Shown in pieces: positions 15,897 to 24,785 of a DNA stretch of 64,000 nt; position 1 is the first letter of the stretch, and every line of letters starts with the position of its first letter. The notes under the pieces are model-generated. The model worked only from the letters and a program-made list of their open reading frames with translations, was not told where the DNA came from and did not search any database. Position numbers and translations under genes: made by a program. The DNA is from Vibrio albus (lineage in GTDB: Bacteria > Pseudomonadota > Gammaproteobacteria > Enterobacterales > Vibrionaceae), in assembly GCF_003144035.1 (NCBI RefSeq), contig NZ_QFWT01000010.1, positions 1 to 64,000 on the forward strand. The letters are read 5' to 3'.

Positions 15897-17617
15897 TCTC
15901 TCAGCTCCCTGCGCAGGATTTTACCGACGTTCGTTTTTGGTAATTCATCTCTGAACTCAATTACTTTGGGGACTTTATATCTGGTCAGGTGTTTGCGGCA
16001 GTGTTTCTTAATTTCGTCTGCAGTGACGGAACCATTGGTAACGACAACCAATTTAACTTTCTCTCCGGTAATATCATCAGGTACACCGATGGCGGCAGCT
16101 TCGGTTACTTTGGAATGAAGAGTAGCAACCTCTTCGACTTCGGTAGGAAAGACATTAAACCCGGAAACCAGAATCATATCTTTTTTGCGATCTTCGATGG
16201 AAATAAAGCCGTTGTCATCCATTTTTCCGATATCACCGGAACTGATCCAGCCGTCATCGTGCATCACGGCATTGCTTTCTAAATCTTGTCGCCAGTAGCC
16301 TTTCATGACCTGTGGGCCGCGGATCTGAATTTCTCCGATTTCACCGATATTGAGCTCGTTATTTTCATCATCAACAATACGAATATCCGTACTGGGCATT
16401 GGGACTCCAACGGAATGGATAAAGGACTGCTGAGTATGAACTCCGCCTGCGACGACAGGAGAGCATTCTGTCAATCCATAACCTTCAATGATCGGCATAC
16501 CGGTTATTTTCTGCCACTCTTCTGCGACGTGTTTCTGAGTTGCCATACCTCCGGCGATGGTAAAGTTCGCACTGCTAAAGTCCAGCGAGCGAAACCCCTC
16601 ATGGTTATTCAGAGCATTAAACAGGGTGTTAAGGCCGAAGATCATCGTAAACGGATATTTTTTCAGATCACTAACCATGCTATCGAGATCCCGTGGATTC
16701 GTGATCAGCAGGTTTGTACCGCCAAAGTACATGATCAGCATCATACTGACTGAATTTGCAAAAATGTGATACAGCGGTAGTGGCGTGACCGCATGTTCAT
16801 TTTCCAGCAGTGTTCGAGGGGCAAAGTGGGCGTAGACCTGCAACACATTGGCGACAATATTACGATGCGTGAGCATCGCACCTTTAGCCGGGCCCGTTGT
16901 TCCACCGGTATACTGAAGGTAAGCAAGGTCGTCGGGACCAAGATCAGGCTCGTGGTAGGAGAGACTTTTTCCCTGGGTTAGGGCTCGTTTAAGAGAAATG
17001 GCACCCGGAAGACTATATTTAGGAACCATTTTCTTCACGTATTTAACCACAAAGTTAACCAGGGTGCGTTTGTGGGGGGCCAGTTCATCGCCAATACGAG
17101 TCAGAATAATGTGTTTAATGCTGGTTTTTGCGACGACCTGCTGCAGGTTGTTACCAAAGTTGGTGACCGCGACGATGGCGGTAGCTCCGGAATCCCTTAG
17201 CTGATGTTCCAGTTCTCTGGGTGTATAGAGAGGGTTAACGTTAACCACCACCAGTCCGGCTTTTAATGCACCTAAAATAGTGATCGGATACTGAAGCAGG
17301 TTAGGCATCATCAGCGCGATACGATCGCCTTTTTTCATATGCAGTGTATTTTGCAGATAAGCAGCAAACGCACGACTTTTTTCTTCTAAATCACGATAAC
17401 TTAATGAATGCCCCATATTGATAAATGCAGCCTTGTCAGAATGAGCGGCAAAGACATTTTTGAACATTTCATTAATATTCTGATACCTGCCTGCGTCAAT
17501 TGTTTCAGGCACATCGGAAGGAAAGCTGTTCAGCCATGGTTTTGCAACAGAAGGTTTCTGTGCCACCGTATTCTCGGTTGGGCTGTCTGGCTCTGAGGGT
17601 TGATAAGTCATTTTCAT
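15893..17617 (-). CDS. fadD: Long-chain fatty acid-CoA ligase FadD
   Basis: 574 residues. It activates long-chain fatty acids to acyl-CoA with ATP at the inner face of the membrane, feeding beta-oxidation and coupling uptake. The ATP/AMP motif YTGGTTGPAKGAMLTHRN is present, as are GYGLTECSPVV, the SSGDIGKMDDNGF hinge region, the fatty-acyl signature near DRKKDMILVSGFNVFPTEVE, and the C-terminal Lys in NVGKILRRELRD. Length matches the family apart from a slightly extended N-terminus. It is a single gene; FadR control is usual for the family but I see no unambiguous operator. Confidence 0.94.
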   Translation of the reverse strand: MKMTYQPSEPDSPTENTVAQKPSVAKPWLNSFPSDVPETIDAGRYQNINEMFKNVFAAHSDKAAFINMGHSLSYRDLEEKSRAFAAYLQNTLHMKKGDRIALMMPNLLQYPITILGALKAGLVVVNVNPLYTPRELEHQLRDSGATAIVAVTNFGNNLQQVVAKTSIKHIILTRIGDELAPHKRTLVNFVVKYVKKMVPKYSLPGAISLKRALTQGKSLSYHEPDLGPDDLAYLQYTGGTTGPAKGAMLTHRNIVANVLQVYAHFAPRTLLENEHAVTPLPLYHIFANSVSMMLIMYFGGTNLLITNPRDLDSMVSDLKKYPFTMIFGLNTLFNALNNHEGFRSLDFSSANFTIAGGMATQKHVAEEWQKITGMPIIEGYGLTECSPVVAGGVHTQQSFIHSVGVPMPSTDIRIVDDENNELNIGEIGEIQIRGPQVMKGYWRQDLESNAVMHDDGWISSGDIGKMDDNGFISIEDRKKDMILVSGFNVFPTEVEEVATLHSKVTEAAAIGVPDDITGEKVKLVVVTNGSVTADEIKKHCRKHLTRYKVPKVIEFRDELPKTNVGKILRRELRD

Positions 17618-17695
17618 TATTACTTCTTAAAATGGCTGTATTCACTATTCAGCGTAGCTTATTGAGTAAAAAAACAGTAGTGGGATAAGTGATTT

Positions 17696-19066
17696 TTATT
17701 CACAAGGTGGGGCCAGATGAATGACTGCAAGCCCTCCGAGAGAGGTTTCACGGTATTTTTTATTCATATCTTTCCCGGTCTGATACATGGTATCTATAAC
17801 TTTATCTAAAGATATTAAACATTTACTGGTTCTCTTTAAAGCCATGCGTGACGCATTGATAGCTTTAATCGCGCCCATTGCATTGCGCTCAATACAGGGA
17901 ACCTGAACTAAACCTCCTATCGGATCGCAGGTCATTCCTAATGAATGTTCCATGGCGATTTCGGCTGCCATGCAAATTTGCTCATTACTGCCTCCTCTTA
18001 GAGCGGTCAGGCCGGCAGCCGCCATGGACGATGATACGCCGATTTCTCCCTGACAACCGACTTCAGCGCCCGATATCGAGGCATTCATTTTGTACAACAT
18101 ACCAATAGCCGCTGAGACAGCAAAAAAATCTCGCAATTGTGCCGTATCCAGCGTCCGGATAAATTCATTGTAATACATCAATACCGCTGGGATGACACCG
18201 GATGCTCCATTGGTCGGAGAGGTCACGACCTGGCCGCCAGAAGCGTTTTCTTCACTGGCAGCAAAAGCGTAGGCATTAATCCAGTCCATGATCTCCATAG
18301 GATCATTGGTAAGAGCGCGGTTAGCTTCCAGCTTTTTCAACAGAGCCGGTGCCCGGCGGGTAACATGCAGTCCGCCCTCCAATACCCCTTCGGTATGCAG
18401 ACCTTTACTGACGCAGGCAGAAATAACCTGCCATATCTGGTTAACTTTATTATCAATTTCTTCATCAGTACGGAAGGCCTGCTCATTTCGCAAAACCAGT
18501 CCTCCCAGACAAAAACCGTTATTTTCTGCCTGTTGTAACAGTTCGTCAGCGGAGTGAAACGGGAATTCAACAGCTGTATTGGTAGTCAAATCTCCCTGTT
18601 TTAGCTCTTGCTCGGTCACAATAAAGCCGCCACCAACAGAGTAATAGGTTTCACTCTGAACTCGAGTACCCTTATCATCAAAAGCAGAAATAGTCATTCC
18701 ATTTTCATGTAAAGGCAGGCTGGAGTTATGGAAGAGAATATCGGACTGTATATTAAACGTGACAGTGTGTGATCCGTTCAGTACCAAGTGGTTGGTATTC
18801 AGGTTTTCGATCATCAACGCGGTTGCGGGGCCGATATCGATCGAGTCGGGGCGGTGTCCAAGCAGTCCGAGAATGACAGCTTTATCGGTATGGTGCCCTT
18901 TGCCCGTCAGAGAAAGAGACCCATATAAGTCCACCTGTATCCTCGCGACTTTATCCATTTGTGTCGATAATGTTTGGCTAAAGTCATACCCGGCCAGCAT
19001 CGGGCCGTTTGTGTGAGAGCTGGAAGGGCCAACTCCAATTTTGTAGATATCAAAAATAGATAACAT
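17696..19066 (-). CDS. sdaA: L-serine ammonia-lyase (L-serine deaminase)
   Basis: 456 residues, the single-chain iron-sulfur type that converts L-serine to pyruvate and ammonia. The family N-terminus [23 protein letters not shown], the [10 protein letters not shown] segment, [16 protein letters not shown], and the 4Fe-4S-binding Cys in [18 protein letters not shown] are all present. I chose ATG 19066 because AAGTGAG lies just upstream; GTG 19075 would add three residues. It is monocistronic, divergent from ygbA. Confidence 0.94.
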   Translation of the reverse strand: MLSIFDIYKIGVGPSSSHTNGPMLAGYDFSQTLSTQMDKVARIQVDLYGSLSLTGKGHHTDKAVILGLLGHRPDSIDIGPATALMIENLNTNHLVLNGSHTVTFNIQSDILFHNSSLPLHENGMTISAFDDKGTRVQSETYYSVGGGFIVTEQELKQGDLTTNTAVEFPFHSADELLQQAENNGFCLGGLVLRNEQAFRTDEEIDNKVNQIWQVISACVSKGLHTEGVLEGGLHVTRRAPALLKKLEANRALTNDPMEIMDWINAYAFAASEENASGGQVVTSPTNGASGVIPAVLMYYNEFIRTLDTAQLRDFFAVSAAIGMLYKMNASISGAEVGCQGEIGVSSSMAAAGLTALRGGSNEQICMAAEIAMEHSLGMTCDPIGGLVQVPCIERNAMGAIKAINASRMALKRTSKCLISLDKVIDTMYQTGKDMNKKYRETSLGGLAVIHLAPPCE

Positions 19067-19205
19067 GAAACTCACTTATTACTGCATTCTGGATAAAATG
19101 TCGTTACATTAATCACGGTAACGGGCTTATTGTAAGCGATATATCACTTGAATATTTGTTAGAATCGAAATGAGATTTTACCTTAAAGCAGTAAAGTAAA
19201 TACAG

Positions 19206-19604
19206 ATGAAACTGTTAACAAAAAAGCTCATTGCTGAATATAAAACCATTCAAGCGATGATAACCATATATTGTCGGGATCATCACCAGTCAGAAAAGAA
19301 AGGCTCTTTATGCTCTCATTGCGCAGAGCTTTTTAGTTACGCTGTCACAAAGCTGGACCGGTGTCCATATGGAGAGGAAAAGCCCGTATGTAACAAGTGC
19401 CCGATTCATTGTTATAAACCGGAACCCAAAGAAGAAATAAAGAAAGTGATGCGCTATGCCGGTCCCAGGATGCTATTGCCGCATCCTGTTCTATCTGTCC
19501 GGCATCTGATTCATGCCAGACAAGCTGTTCCGGAAAAACCGAAGCCGAATATGTCGAATCGTTATCAACGAATGCAAAGCATGAAAAATGAATCAGACGA
19601 GTAG
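19206..19604 (+). CDS. ygbA: YgbA-like protein, nitrous oxide-stimulated promoter family
   Basis: 132 residues of the PF11756 family. Conserved Cys motifs (YCRDHH, LCSHCAEL, CPYGEEKPVCNKCPIHCY) and the RYAGPRMLLPHPVL block are all present. E. coli YgbA is induced by nitric oxide through NsrR and supports growth during nitrosative stress, where the Cys clusters may bind metal. I found no convincing NsrR palindrome in the 139 bp upstream, so regulation is open here. A shared terminator separates it from the MATE gene. Confidence 0.85.
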   Translation: MKLLTKKLIAEYKTIQAMITIYCRDHHQSEKKGSLCSHCAELFSYAVTKLDRCPYGEEKPVCNKCPIHCYKPEPKEEIKKVMRYAGPRMLLPHPVLSVRHLIHARQAVPEKPKPNMSNRYQRMQSMKNESDE

Positions 19605-19615
19605 GTAAGTGAATA

Positions 19616-19643
19616 AAGGCCCAAGTACAAAAGCTTGGGCCTT
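19616..19643. terminator. Bidirectional terminator between ygbA and MATE gene
   Basis: The perfect arms AAGGCCCAAG (19616-19625) and CTTGGGCCTT (19634-19643) have an eight-base loop. The genes on both sides converge on it. Confidence 0.72.
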
Positions 19644-19664
19644 CTAAAATTATTCTGTCTGTGG

Positions 19665-21032
19665 TTAGCTGTGCTGAAGGGTGAGGTTATTCATCCATTT
19701 ACGCTGTAGGTAGCGATGGAAACAGAGTGAAAATTTGACAATTTCCTCTGAAAGCATAAGCACGTAGACCCATTTAAACCCCCATTCTCCGATAAAAGCG
19801 CCATAAGTGGTCAGGGGAATACCAATTACCCACATAGCGATAAAGTCCATTCTGATACAAAACAGATTTTCACCACCGGCTCTCAGAATACCGTTAATGA
19901 TGATCATATTCAGCATCCGTAACCAGATCCCACAGCATAGAATCGATATTGCCGGGAGGGCCAGTGAGTATAATTCAGGGCTGGACAAGTTCAGCCAGTC
20001 GATAAGCGTTTCTCTTCCTGCCAGTAACAGGCTGCCAAGAACAAGGCCGAATATAAGTACATAGCGAAGAAAGAGCTTAGTCATATCCTGAGCCTGTGCA
20101 AATTCGTCACGGCCTAAAGACTGGCCGAGAAGTACGGAACAGGCAACAGAAATCCCCATGAAAGCGGAGTAACAGAGCGCTTCAAAAGGCCCCAGCATAC
20201 TGAATACGGCCAGTTCAGTGGTTCCGAGATGACCGAAAATCATCTGATAGGTCAGGGTTCCTATCGCCCACAGCAGAGCGTTTGCGGCATTCGTCAGAGC
20301 CAGAGAAGAATAGGACTTCCAGAGTTTGCTGCCATTGGCCAGTGTGGGGGTTACGATCAGCCAGTGTCTGCGTTGCCAAAGTGTCAGATACAGGATGGTG
20401 ATCTGGATGACCCGCGAGATAGTGGTAGCTAACGCTGCACCCGAGACACCCATGGCTTCAATGCCCAGCCCACCTTTTATCAGCCAGAAGTTTAATCCGA
20501 TATTAATGACGATCGTAATGGCTCCGACCAGCAGAGGCAGAACGGCATCGTTGCTGGAGCGTAGGCTGGACTCGATGACAATCACAAGGTGAGTCAGAAT
20601 CAATACCGGAAAGCTATACCACAGGTATTGAGAGCCAAGGCTGATCACCTGAAGGTCTGATGTCTGAAGCAGCATAATGGAATCTGACAATAGAGTAATA
20701 AGCAGAGTCACCGGGAGGATAATAGCCGAACCTAGTTTCATTGCTTGTAATGACACTGTTTTTGCTGAACTTTTGTCTTCTCTTCCCCAGTATTGTGATA
20801 CCAGCACTCCATTTGATGTGGCTAAACCTGCCATAATCATGATCGCGACAAAATGCCATTTGGAGGCAATACCGACGGCAGCCGTGGCTTCTTTACCAAA
20901 ATCACTGACCATTAAGACATCCGCAAGAGCCAGAATGGCAACTAAAGCACTTTGCAAAGCGACAGGGAAGGCCAGTTTAGCCACCCTGGTTAACAGATGT
21001 GATGATGTAGTTGGTGCAGTATAGACAGTCAT
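19665..21032 (-). CDS. MATE-family multidrug/Na+ (or H+) antiporter
   Basis: 455 residues with about 12 hydrophobic segments in two homologous halves, as in NorM/DinF-type exporters. The first half begins LTRVAKLAFPVALQSALVAILALADVLMVSDFG, and GVLVSQYWGRED resembles the loop after TM2 in this family. It should expel cationic drugs or metabolites using an ion gradient; the substrate cannot be read from sequence. It is divergent from an AraC regulator only 41 bp away, so that regulator is the likely controller. Confidence 0.88.
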   Translation of the reverse strand: MTVYTAPTTSSHLLTRVAKLAFPVALQSALVAILALADVLMVSDFGKEATAAVGIASKWHFVAIMIMAGLATSNGVLVSQYWGREDKSSAKTVSLQAMKLGSAIILPVTLLITLLSDSIMLLQTSDLQVISLGSQYLWYSFPVLILTHLVIVIESSLRSSNDAVLPLLVGAITIVINIGLNFWLIKGGLGIEAMGVSGAALATTISRVIQITILYLTLWQRRHWLIVTPTLANGSKLWKSYSSLALTNAANALLWAIGTLTYQMIFGHLGTTELAVFSMLGPFEALCYSAFMGISVACSVLLGQSLGRDEFAQAQDMTKLFLRYVLIFGLVLGSLLLAGRETLIDWLNLSSPELYSLALPAISILCCGIWLRMLNMIIINGILRAGGENLFCIRMDFIAMWVIGIPLTTYGAFIGEWGFKWVYVLMLSEEIVKFSLCFHRYLQRKWMNNLTLQHS

Positions 21033-21073
21033 AATAACCCCTCATAAATATGAGCCAAATATAATAGTGAAAT

Positions 21074-21979
21074 ATGGATAAGGAAATGTTCGGAAATAAC
21101 GAAAACCTGTTTGAATCTGTCATTGATGATTTTATCGCTCCAACTGAGTGGAAAGACTCTGTGTACCTTTCTGATGCGTGTAAAGAACGTTTTCTTACCA
21201 TGTCTGATATACCAGAGCTTGAAGGAGGAGGCTTGTTTCATGTGGCAGGATTATCGGAACTCTACGACGGTTATCGCGTAGAGAGAAATGGCGTTGATGT
21301 CCATACTCTGTTATTCACTTTATCCGGGGAGGGGGTGTTGACGACCCCAACAAGCCAAACCCAAATAGGGCCTAATACACTCACTATTTTACCTGCCGGA
21401 ACATGTTTCCGTTTTGAAATCAAAGATCCGAAGGTCGAGTGGAAAATGGTTTGGATGTTGCTGCCCGATGATGAAAACTGGGGTGATATCGGTGGAATGG
21501 GACAGGTCATTGTTCCGTTTTATCAATGTGAACTGATCTGGTCTTTAATGGCGTTGCTTCATAATGAAATTAACGGAAGAGTCAGTTATCGAAAATTGCT
21601 CATCAGTGAGCTGTTAACGTTATTAACCGGGGTTGAAACAAAGCCGATAAATTCAACCATGCGGGTTCAGACGGTTTTTAATGAAATAGAATCTCGCCTT
21701 CAGCAGCCCTGGACGGTGAAATGTATTGCTGAAAAATGCTTTTTAAGTGAAGAACAGTTAAACAGAGTATCTAAAACGTTATTTGGGTGTTCGCCCCGGT
21801 CTAAATTAATTTCACTTAGAATGGAAAAGGCGGTTGATTTATTGAAATATCAGGACTGGACGATCACGATGATTTCTCACAGGCTTGGCTATAAGGACCC
21901 TTACAATTTTACCCATAGATTCAGACGGTTCTATGGGTGCTCACCACGAGAATACCGAAAAAGATTACAGCGGGAATGA
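21074..21979 (+). CDS. AraC-family transcriptional regulator
   Basis: 301 residues. The N-terminal half has a cupin ligand-binding domain (LLFTLSGEGVLTT, then GPNTLTILPAGTCFRFE). The last 100 or so residues carry two helix-turn-helix motifs: WTVKCIAEKCFLSEEQLNRVSK, and ITMISHRLGYKDPYNFTHRFRRFYGCSPREYR, which fits the AraC signature. It likely regulates itself and the divergent MATE exporter. The 41-bp gap is too short for two full promoters, so one promoter probably reaches into a coding sequence. Confidence 0.88.
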   Translation: MDKEMFGNNENLFESVIDDFIAPTEWKDSVYLSDACKERFLTMSDIPELEGGGLFHVAGLSELYDGYRVERNGVDVHTLLFTLSGEGVLTTPTSQTQIGPNTLTILPAGTCFRFEIKDPKVEWKMVWMLLPDDENWGDIGGMGQVIVPFYQCELIWSLMALLHNEINGRVSYRKLLISELLTLLTGVETKPINSTMRVQTVFNEIESRLQQPWTVKCIAEKCFLSEEQLNRVSKTLFGCSPRSKLISLRMEKAVDLLKYQDWTITMISHRLGYKDPYNFTHRFRRFYGCSPREYRKRLQRE

Positions 21980-22180
21980 AGCCAGAAATGGTACTCAGTG
22001 GTCAAGAACGCTATTTAAATAATGTGAGTAGCGATCATTTTCGTCTCAAAGCTTAGAATCGACATATTTTGATTTAATAAATATTATAAATGATAGAATT
22101 ATTTAGTATGATGTACGGCATTTTTTGAAGCATTTATATAAATATATCAATATTGCGAACATTTTAGCTAGGGGTGAACA

Positions 22181-24235
22181 TTGCAAAGTAAGCAGTGCAG
22201 TATTTTATTTTTTTCTTTAATTTCACCTCTGGTATGGGGAAACTCAGAGCTTCCAAGCTTAGATCTCGATAAACTGATGGCAGCGGATATCCGGACAACA
22301 TCAGTGATGAAGCGGGTGCAGAATGCCTCAGAAACAGCTGCTTCACTGTATGTGCTGACTAACCAAGAGCTGATTATGTCAGGGGTGACCTCTGTGCCAC
22401 AGGCACTGTCTCTTGTACCAGGTGTTCAGGTCCGCAGGATAGATGCAAATCAGTATGCGATTACGACCAGAGCACCCGCCGGTCGATATTCCAGTAAAAC
22501 GTTGGTGATGATTGACGGGCAAAGTATTTATAACCCAAGTTTTGCCGGGGTGTACTGGGAAGCGTTGGATATCCCCATTTATGATATCGAGCGCATCGAA
22601 GTGATTCGCGGGCAGGGCGGTTTGCTGTGGGGAAGCAATGCCACAAACGGTGTCGTTAACATCATAACCAAACATTCTGAAGATACCAGAGGCGTACTGT
22701 TTCAGGCTCGTACTGGTAGTGATATTGACAATAGTGTCGATTTCCGGCTTGGAGGTGAATTGGGTAACCGAAGTACTTTCAGGCTCTATGCGAGTTCAGA
22801 ATTGGCTGATCCATCAGAGCAGGGAGTTCGCATTACGCCGACAGATAGTCACGAGAAAAAGAGTGCAGGCGGAAGAATCGATATCAGTACTGATGATTCG
22901 ACATCATTACTGGTGCAGGGGCAATACAGTGATGTGAGTATTGGTCAGGGTGTCAGGTTGTCAGACCCGGATACCAATGAACGCATGGACGTTGTTGATA
23001 CGAACCGGCGTAAACATGCCCAACTCATGATGCGCCTGGAGCAGCGACTGTCAGATGATGTAAACCATACCCTGCAGGCATCTTGGGCGATGCAGCAAGG
23101 AAAGCAGGTTTATTATCATGAAGACTTTAACTTTTATGATATTGACTATCATATGAACACCCTGCTGAATGGCTGGCAGTTCGACTGGGGAGTCAATTAT
23201 CGCTATAACGATCTCTCATCAGAGCCCGTTCTATACACAGACAGTCTGAATGATGAAGATGAATTTTCGCTATACGGGGCCTACGTTCAGGCTCAGTTTG
23301 ATCTGATTCCTGATGAACTGAAACTAGTGATTGGCAATAAATCTGAACATAACTCTTATACCGGATGGGAACATCAACCTATGGCACGCCTGACCTGGAT
23401 ATCGACACCGAAACATACGGCATGGGCAGCGGTCAGTCAAAGTGTTAGAATCCCTTGTTTACTGGAATATGATCTGGCTGTTGACAGTCTCGGGCCTAAA
23501 GTAGGCAACTATATAACTACCCCGGATACTATGCTTAATGAGCAACGGCTCAATGCAGAAATAAGAGGTACGACGGATGCGAAAGCTGAGCACTCTGTTT
23601 CCACTGAGCTTGGCTATCGCTACACGGGAAATGACTGGACTATGGATTTAAGTGTATTCCGCACAGAAGCAAATAATGTTCTGGCGGTTTCAAATCATCT
23701 TGATCCTGAAAATGCTCTTGAACAGGCCGGCATTGCGATGAGTGTTGGTGATTTCAATTCCGTTAACGAGATCATCAGCAACAGTACATTAGTTTATCAG
23801 TTAGGCTATACGGCTGAGCTCGAGAGTTATGGAGGCGAGGTTGTTCTGGGATGGAAAGCGGCTGACAACGTAAAGGCAGAGCTTGGATATAGTCAGACGA
23901 CCTATGACTATTCACTGGCTCCCGATACTGCATCAGCCGTTGGGTTTAGCAGTGATTTACAGCAAATTTTCCTTAAAGGCAGTGTTCATTTATACGATGA
24001 GCACACCTTGTACGCTGTATTCAGGGTTGAAGATGGTGAGGCTTATAGTACCGATGACTTCTCTACTTTGGATCTGACCTGGAATTGGCAGATTGCGCAG
24101 AATTATTCCTTTACTCTGACTGGCAATAATCTGTTTTACGGCCGTCACCTTGAATATTCGAATACATCGGAGTCTTTTACTATCCCAACTTACATTGAAC
24201 CAAGTGTTGTTGCCCGAATTAAAGCCGAGTTTTAG
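22181..24235 (+). CDS. TonB-dependent outer membrane receptor
   Basis: 684 residues with a signal peptide ending near VWGNSELPS. A plug domain spans about 40-160 (TNQELIMSGVTSVPQALSLVPGVQV, IERIEVIRGQGGLLWGSNATNGVVNI) and a beta-barrel follows, ending in aromatic-rich strands and terminal Phe. The start is TTG 22181, with AGGGGTG just upstream. It is the first gene of an operon with a YfiR-family periplasmic protein (7-bp gap) and a GGDEF-EAL protein (4-bp overlap), so the receptor probably feeds a signal, not only a nutrient, into c-di-GMP control. The ligand is unknown, and I see no clear Fur box. Confidence 0.88.
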   Translation: MQSKQCSILFFSLISPLVWGNSELPSLDLDKLMAADIRTTSVMKRVQNASETAASLYVLTNQELIMSGVTSVPQALSLVPGVQVRRIDANQYAITTRAPAGRYSSKTLVMIDGQSIYNPSFAGVYWEALDIPIYDIERIEVIRGQGGLLWGSNATNGVVNIITKHSEDTRGVLFQARTGSDIDNSVDFRLGGELGNRSTFRLYASSELADPSEQGVRITPTDSHEKKSAGGRIDISTDDSTSLLVQGQYSDVSIGQGVRLSDPDTNERMDVVDTNRRKHAQLMMRLEQRLSDDVNHTLQASWAMQQGKQVYYHEDFNFYDIDYHMNTLLNGWQFDWGVNYRYNDLSSEPVLYTDSLNDEDEFSLYGAYVQAQFDLIPDELKLVIGNKSEHNSYTGWEHQPMARLTWISTPKHTAWAAVSQSVRIPCLLEYDLAVDSLGPKVGNYITTPDTMLNEQRLNAEIRGTTDAKAEHSVSTELGYRYTGNDWTMDLSVFRTEANNVLAVSNHLDPENALEQAGIAMSVGDFNSVNEIISNSTLVYQLGYTAELESYGGEVVLGWKAADNVKAELGYSQTTYDYSLAPDTASAVGFSSDLQQIFLKGSVHLYDEHTLYAVFRVEDGEAYSTDDFSTLDLTWNWQIAQNYSFTLTGNNLFYGRHLEYSNTSESFTIPTYIEPSVVARIKAEF

Positions 24236-24242
24236 TTTTTAA

Positions 24243-24785
24243 ATGAAAATTAAGCATTATTTCATCATCGTGCTGACTGCTCTGTGCCTGTTTGGTATAG
24301 AGCGTTGTCTTGCATCGGAGAGAGAATATGCGATTAAGTCTGGTTTTCTGTTCAATTTTGCCCGCTATAGTCATGGTCACTGGTATAGTGACCATCCGAA
24401 ACAAAGTTATGTGATATGTGGCTTTTCTCCCGAGTTTGTTGATGCGGCAAAAAAGACTCTGTCAGAGCAAGAGCTGTTTGGGAAAAAGGTTATTGTCCGG
24501 TTGGTAAAAGCAAAAGAAGAAGAGTTGACCGGGTGCAATACTCTGTTTGTGTCCAGAAACGATGTCATTGAGTGGGCACATATTCTAGAAAGCAAACAGA
24601 TATCGAACACGATGCTGGTGGGTGAGTTTGACCCGTTTATAGAGTCTGGAGGGCATATCAGGTTCTATGTGATTTCCGGGAAAGTACGATTTGAAATTGA
24701 TCCGGAAGGGTTAAAAAAAGCAGGTATTGAGATGAGCTCAAAAGTACTTCGTATGGGGCGAATCTATAAGAGAGTGCGGAAATGA
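24243..24785 (+). CDS. YfiR-family periplasmic protein (DUF4154)
   Basis: 180 residues with an N-terminal signal peptide (hydrophobic IIVLTALCLFGIERCLA). The mature part follows DUF4154/YfiR: AIKSGFLFNFARY near the N-terminus, CNTLFVSR, MLVGEFDPFIESGGHIRFY, and VRFEIDPEGLKKAGIEMSSKVLRM at the end. In Pseudomonas, YfiR binds the periplasmic domain of the diguanylate cyclase YfiN and represses it in a redox-sensitive way. It lies between the receptor and the GGDEF-EAL gene, whose ATG overlaps its stop (ATGA), so tight translational coupling and the same role are expected. Confidence 0.85.
   Translation: MKIKHYFIIVLTALCLFGIERCLASEREYAIKSGFLFNFARYSHGHWYSDHPKQSYVICGFSPEFVDAAKKTLSEQELFGKKVIVRLVKAKEEELTGCNTLFVSRNDVIEWAHILESKQISNTMLVGEFDPFIESGGHIRFYVISGKVRFEIDPEGLKKAGIEMSSKVLRMGRIYKRVRK

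Noticed and set aside
19076..19205. NsrR operator before ygbA
   Set aside because: The family link to nitric oxide made me look for the AAGATGCATTT dyad, but nothing convincing is present.
22021..22180. Fur box upstream of the TonB receptor
   Set aside because: AT-rich ATGATAGAATTATTT-like sequence is too far from the Fur consensus to claim iron regulation.
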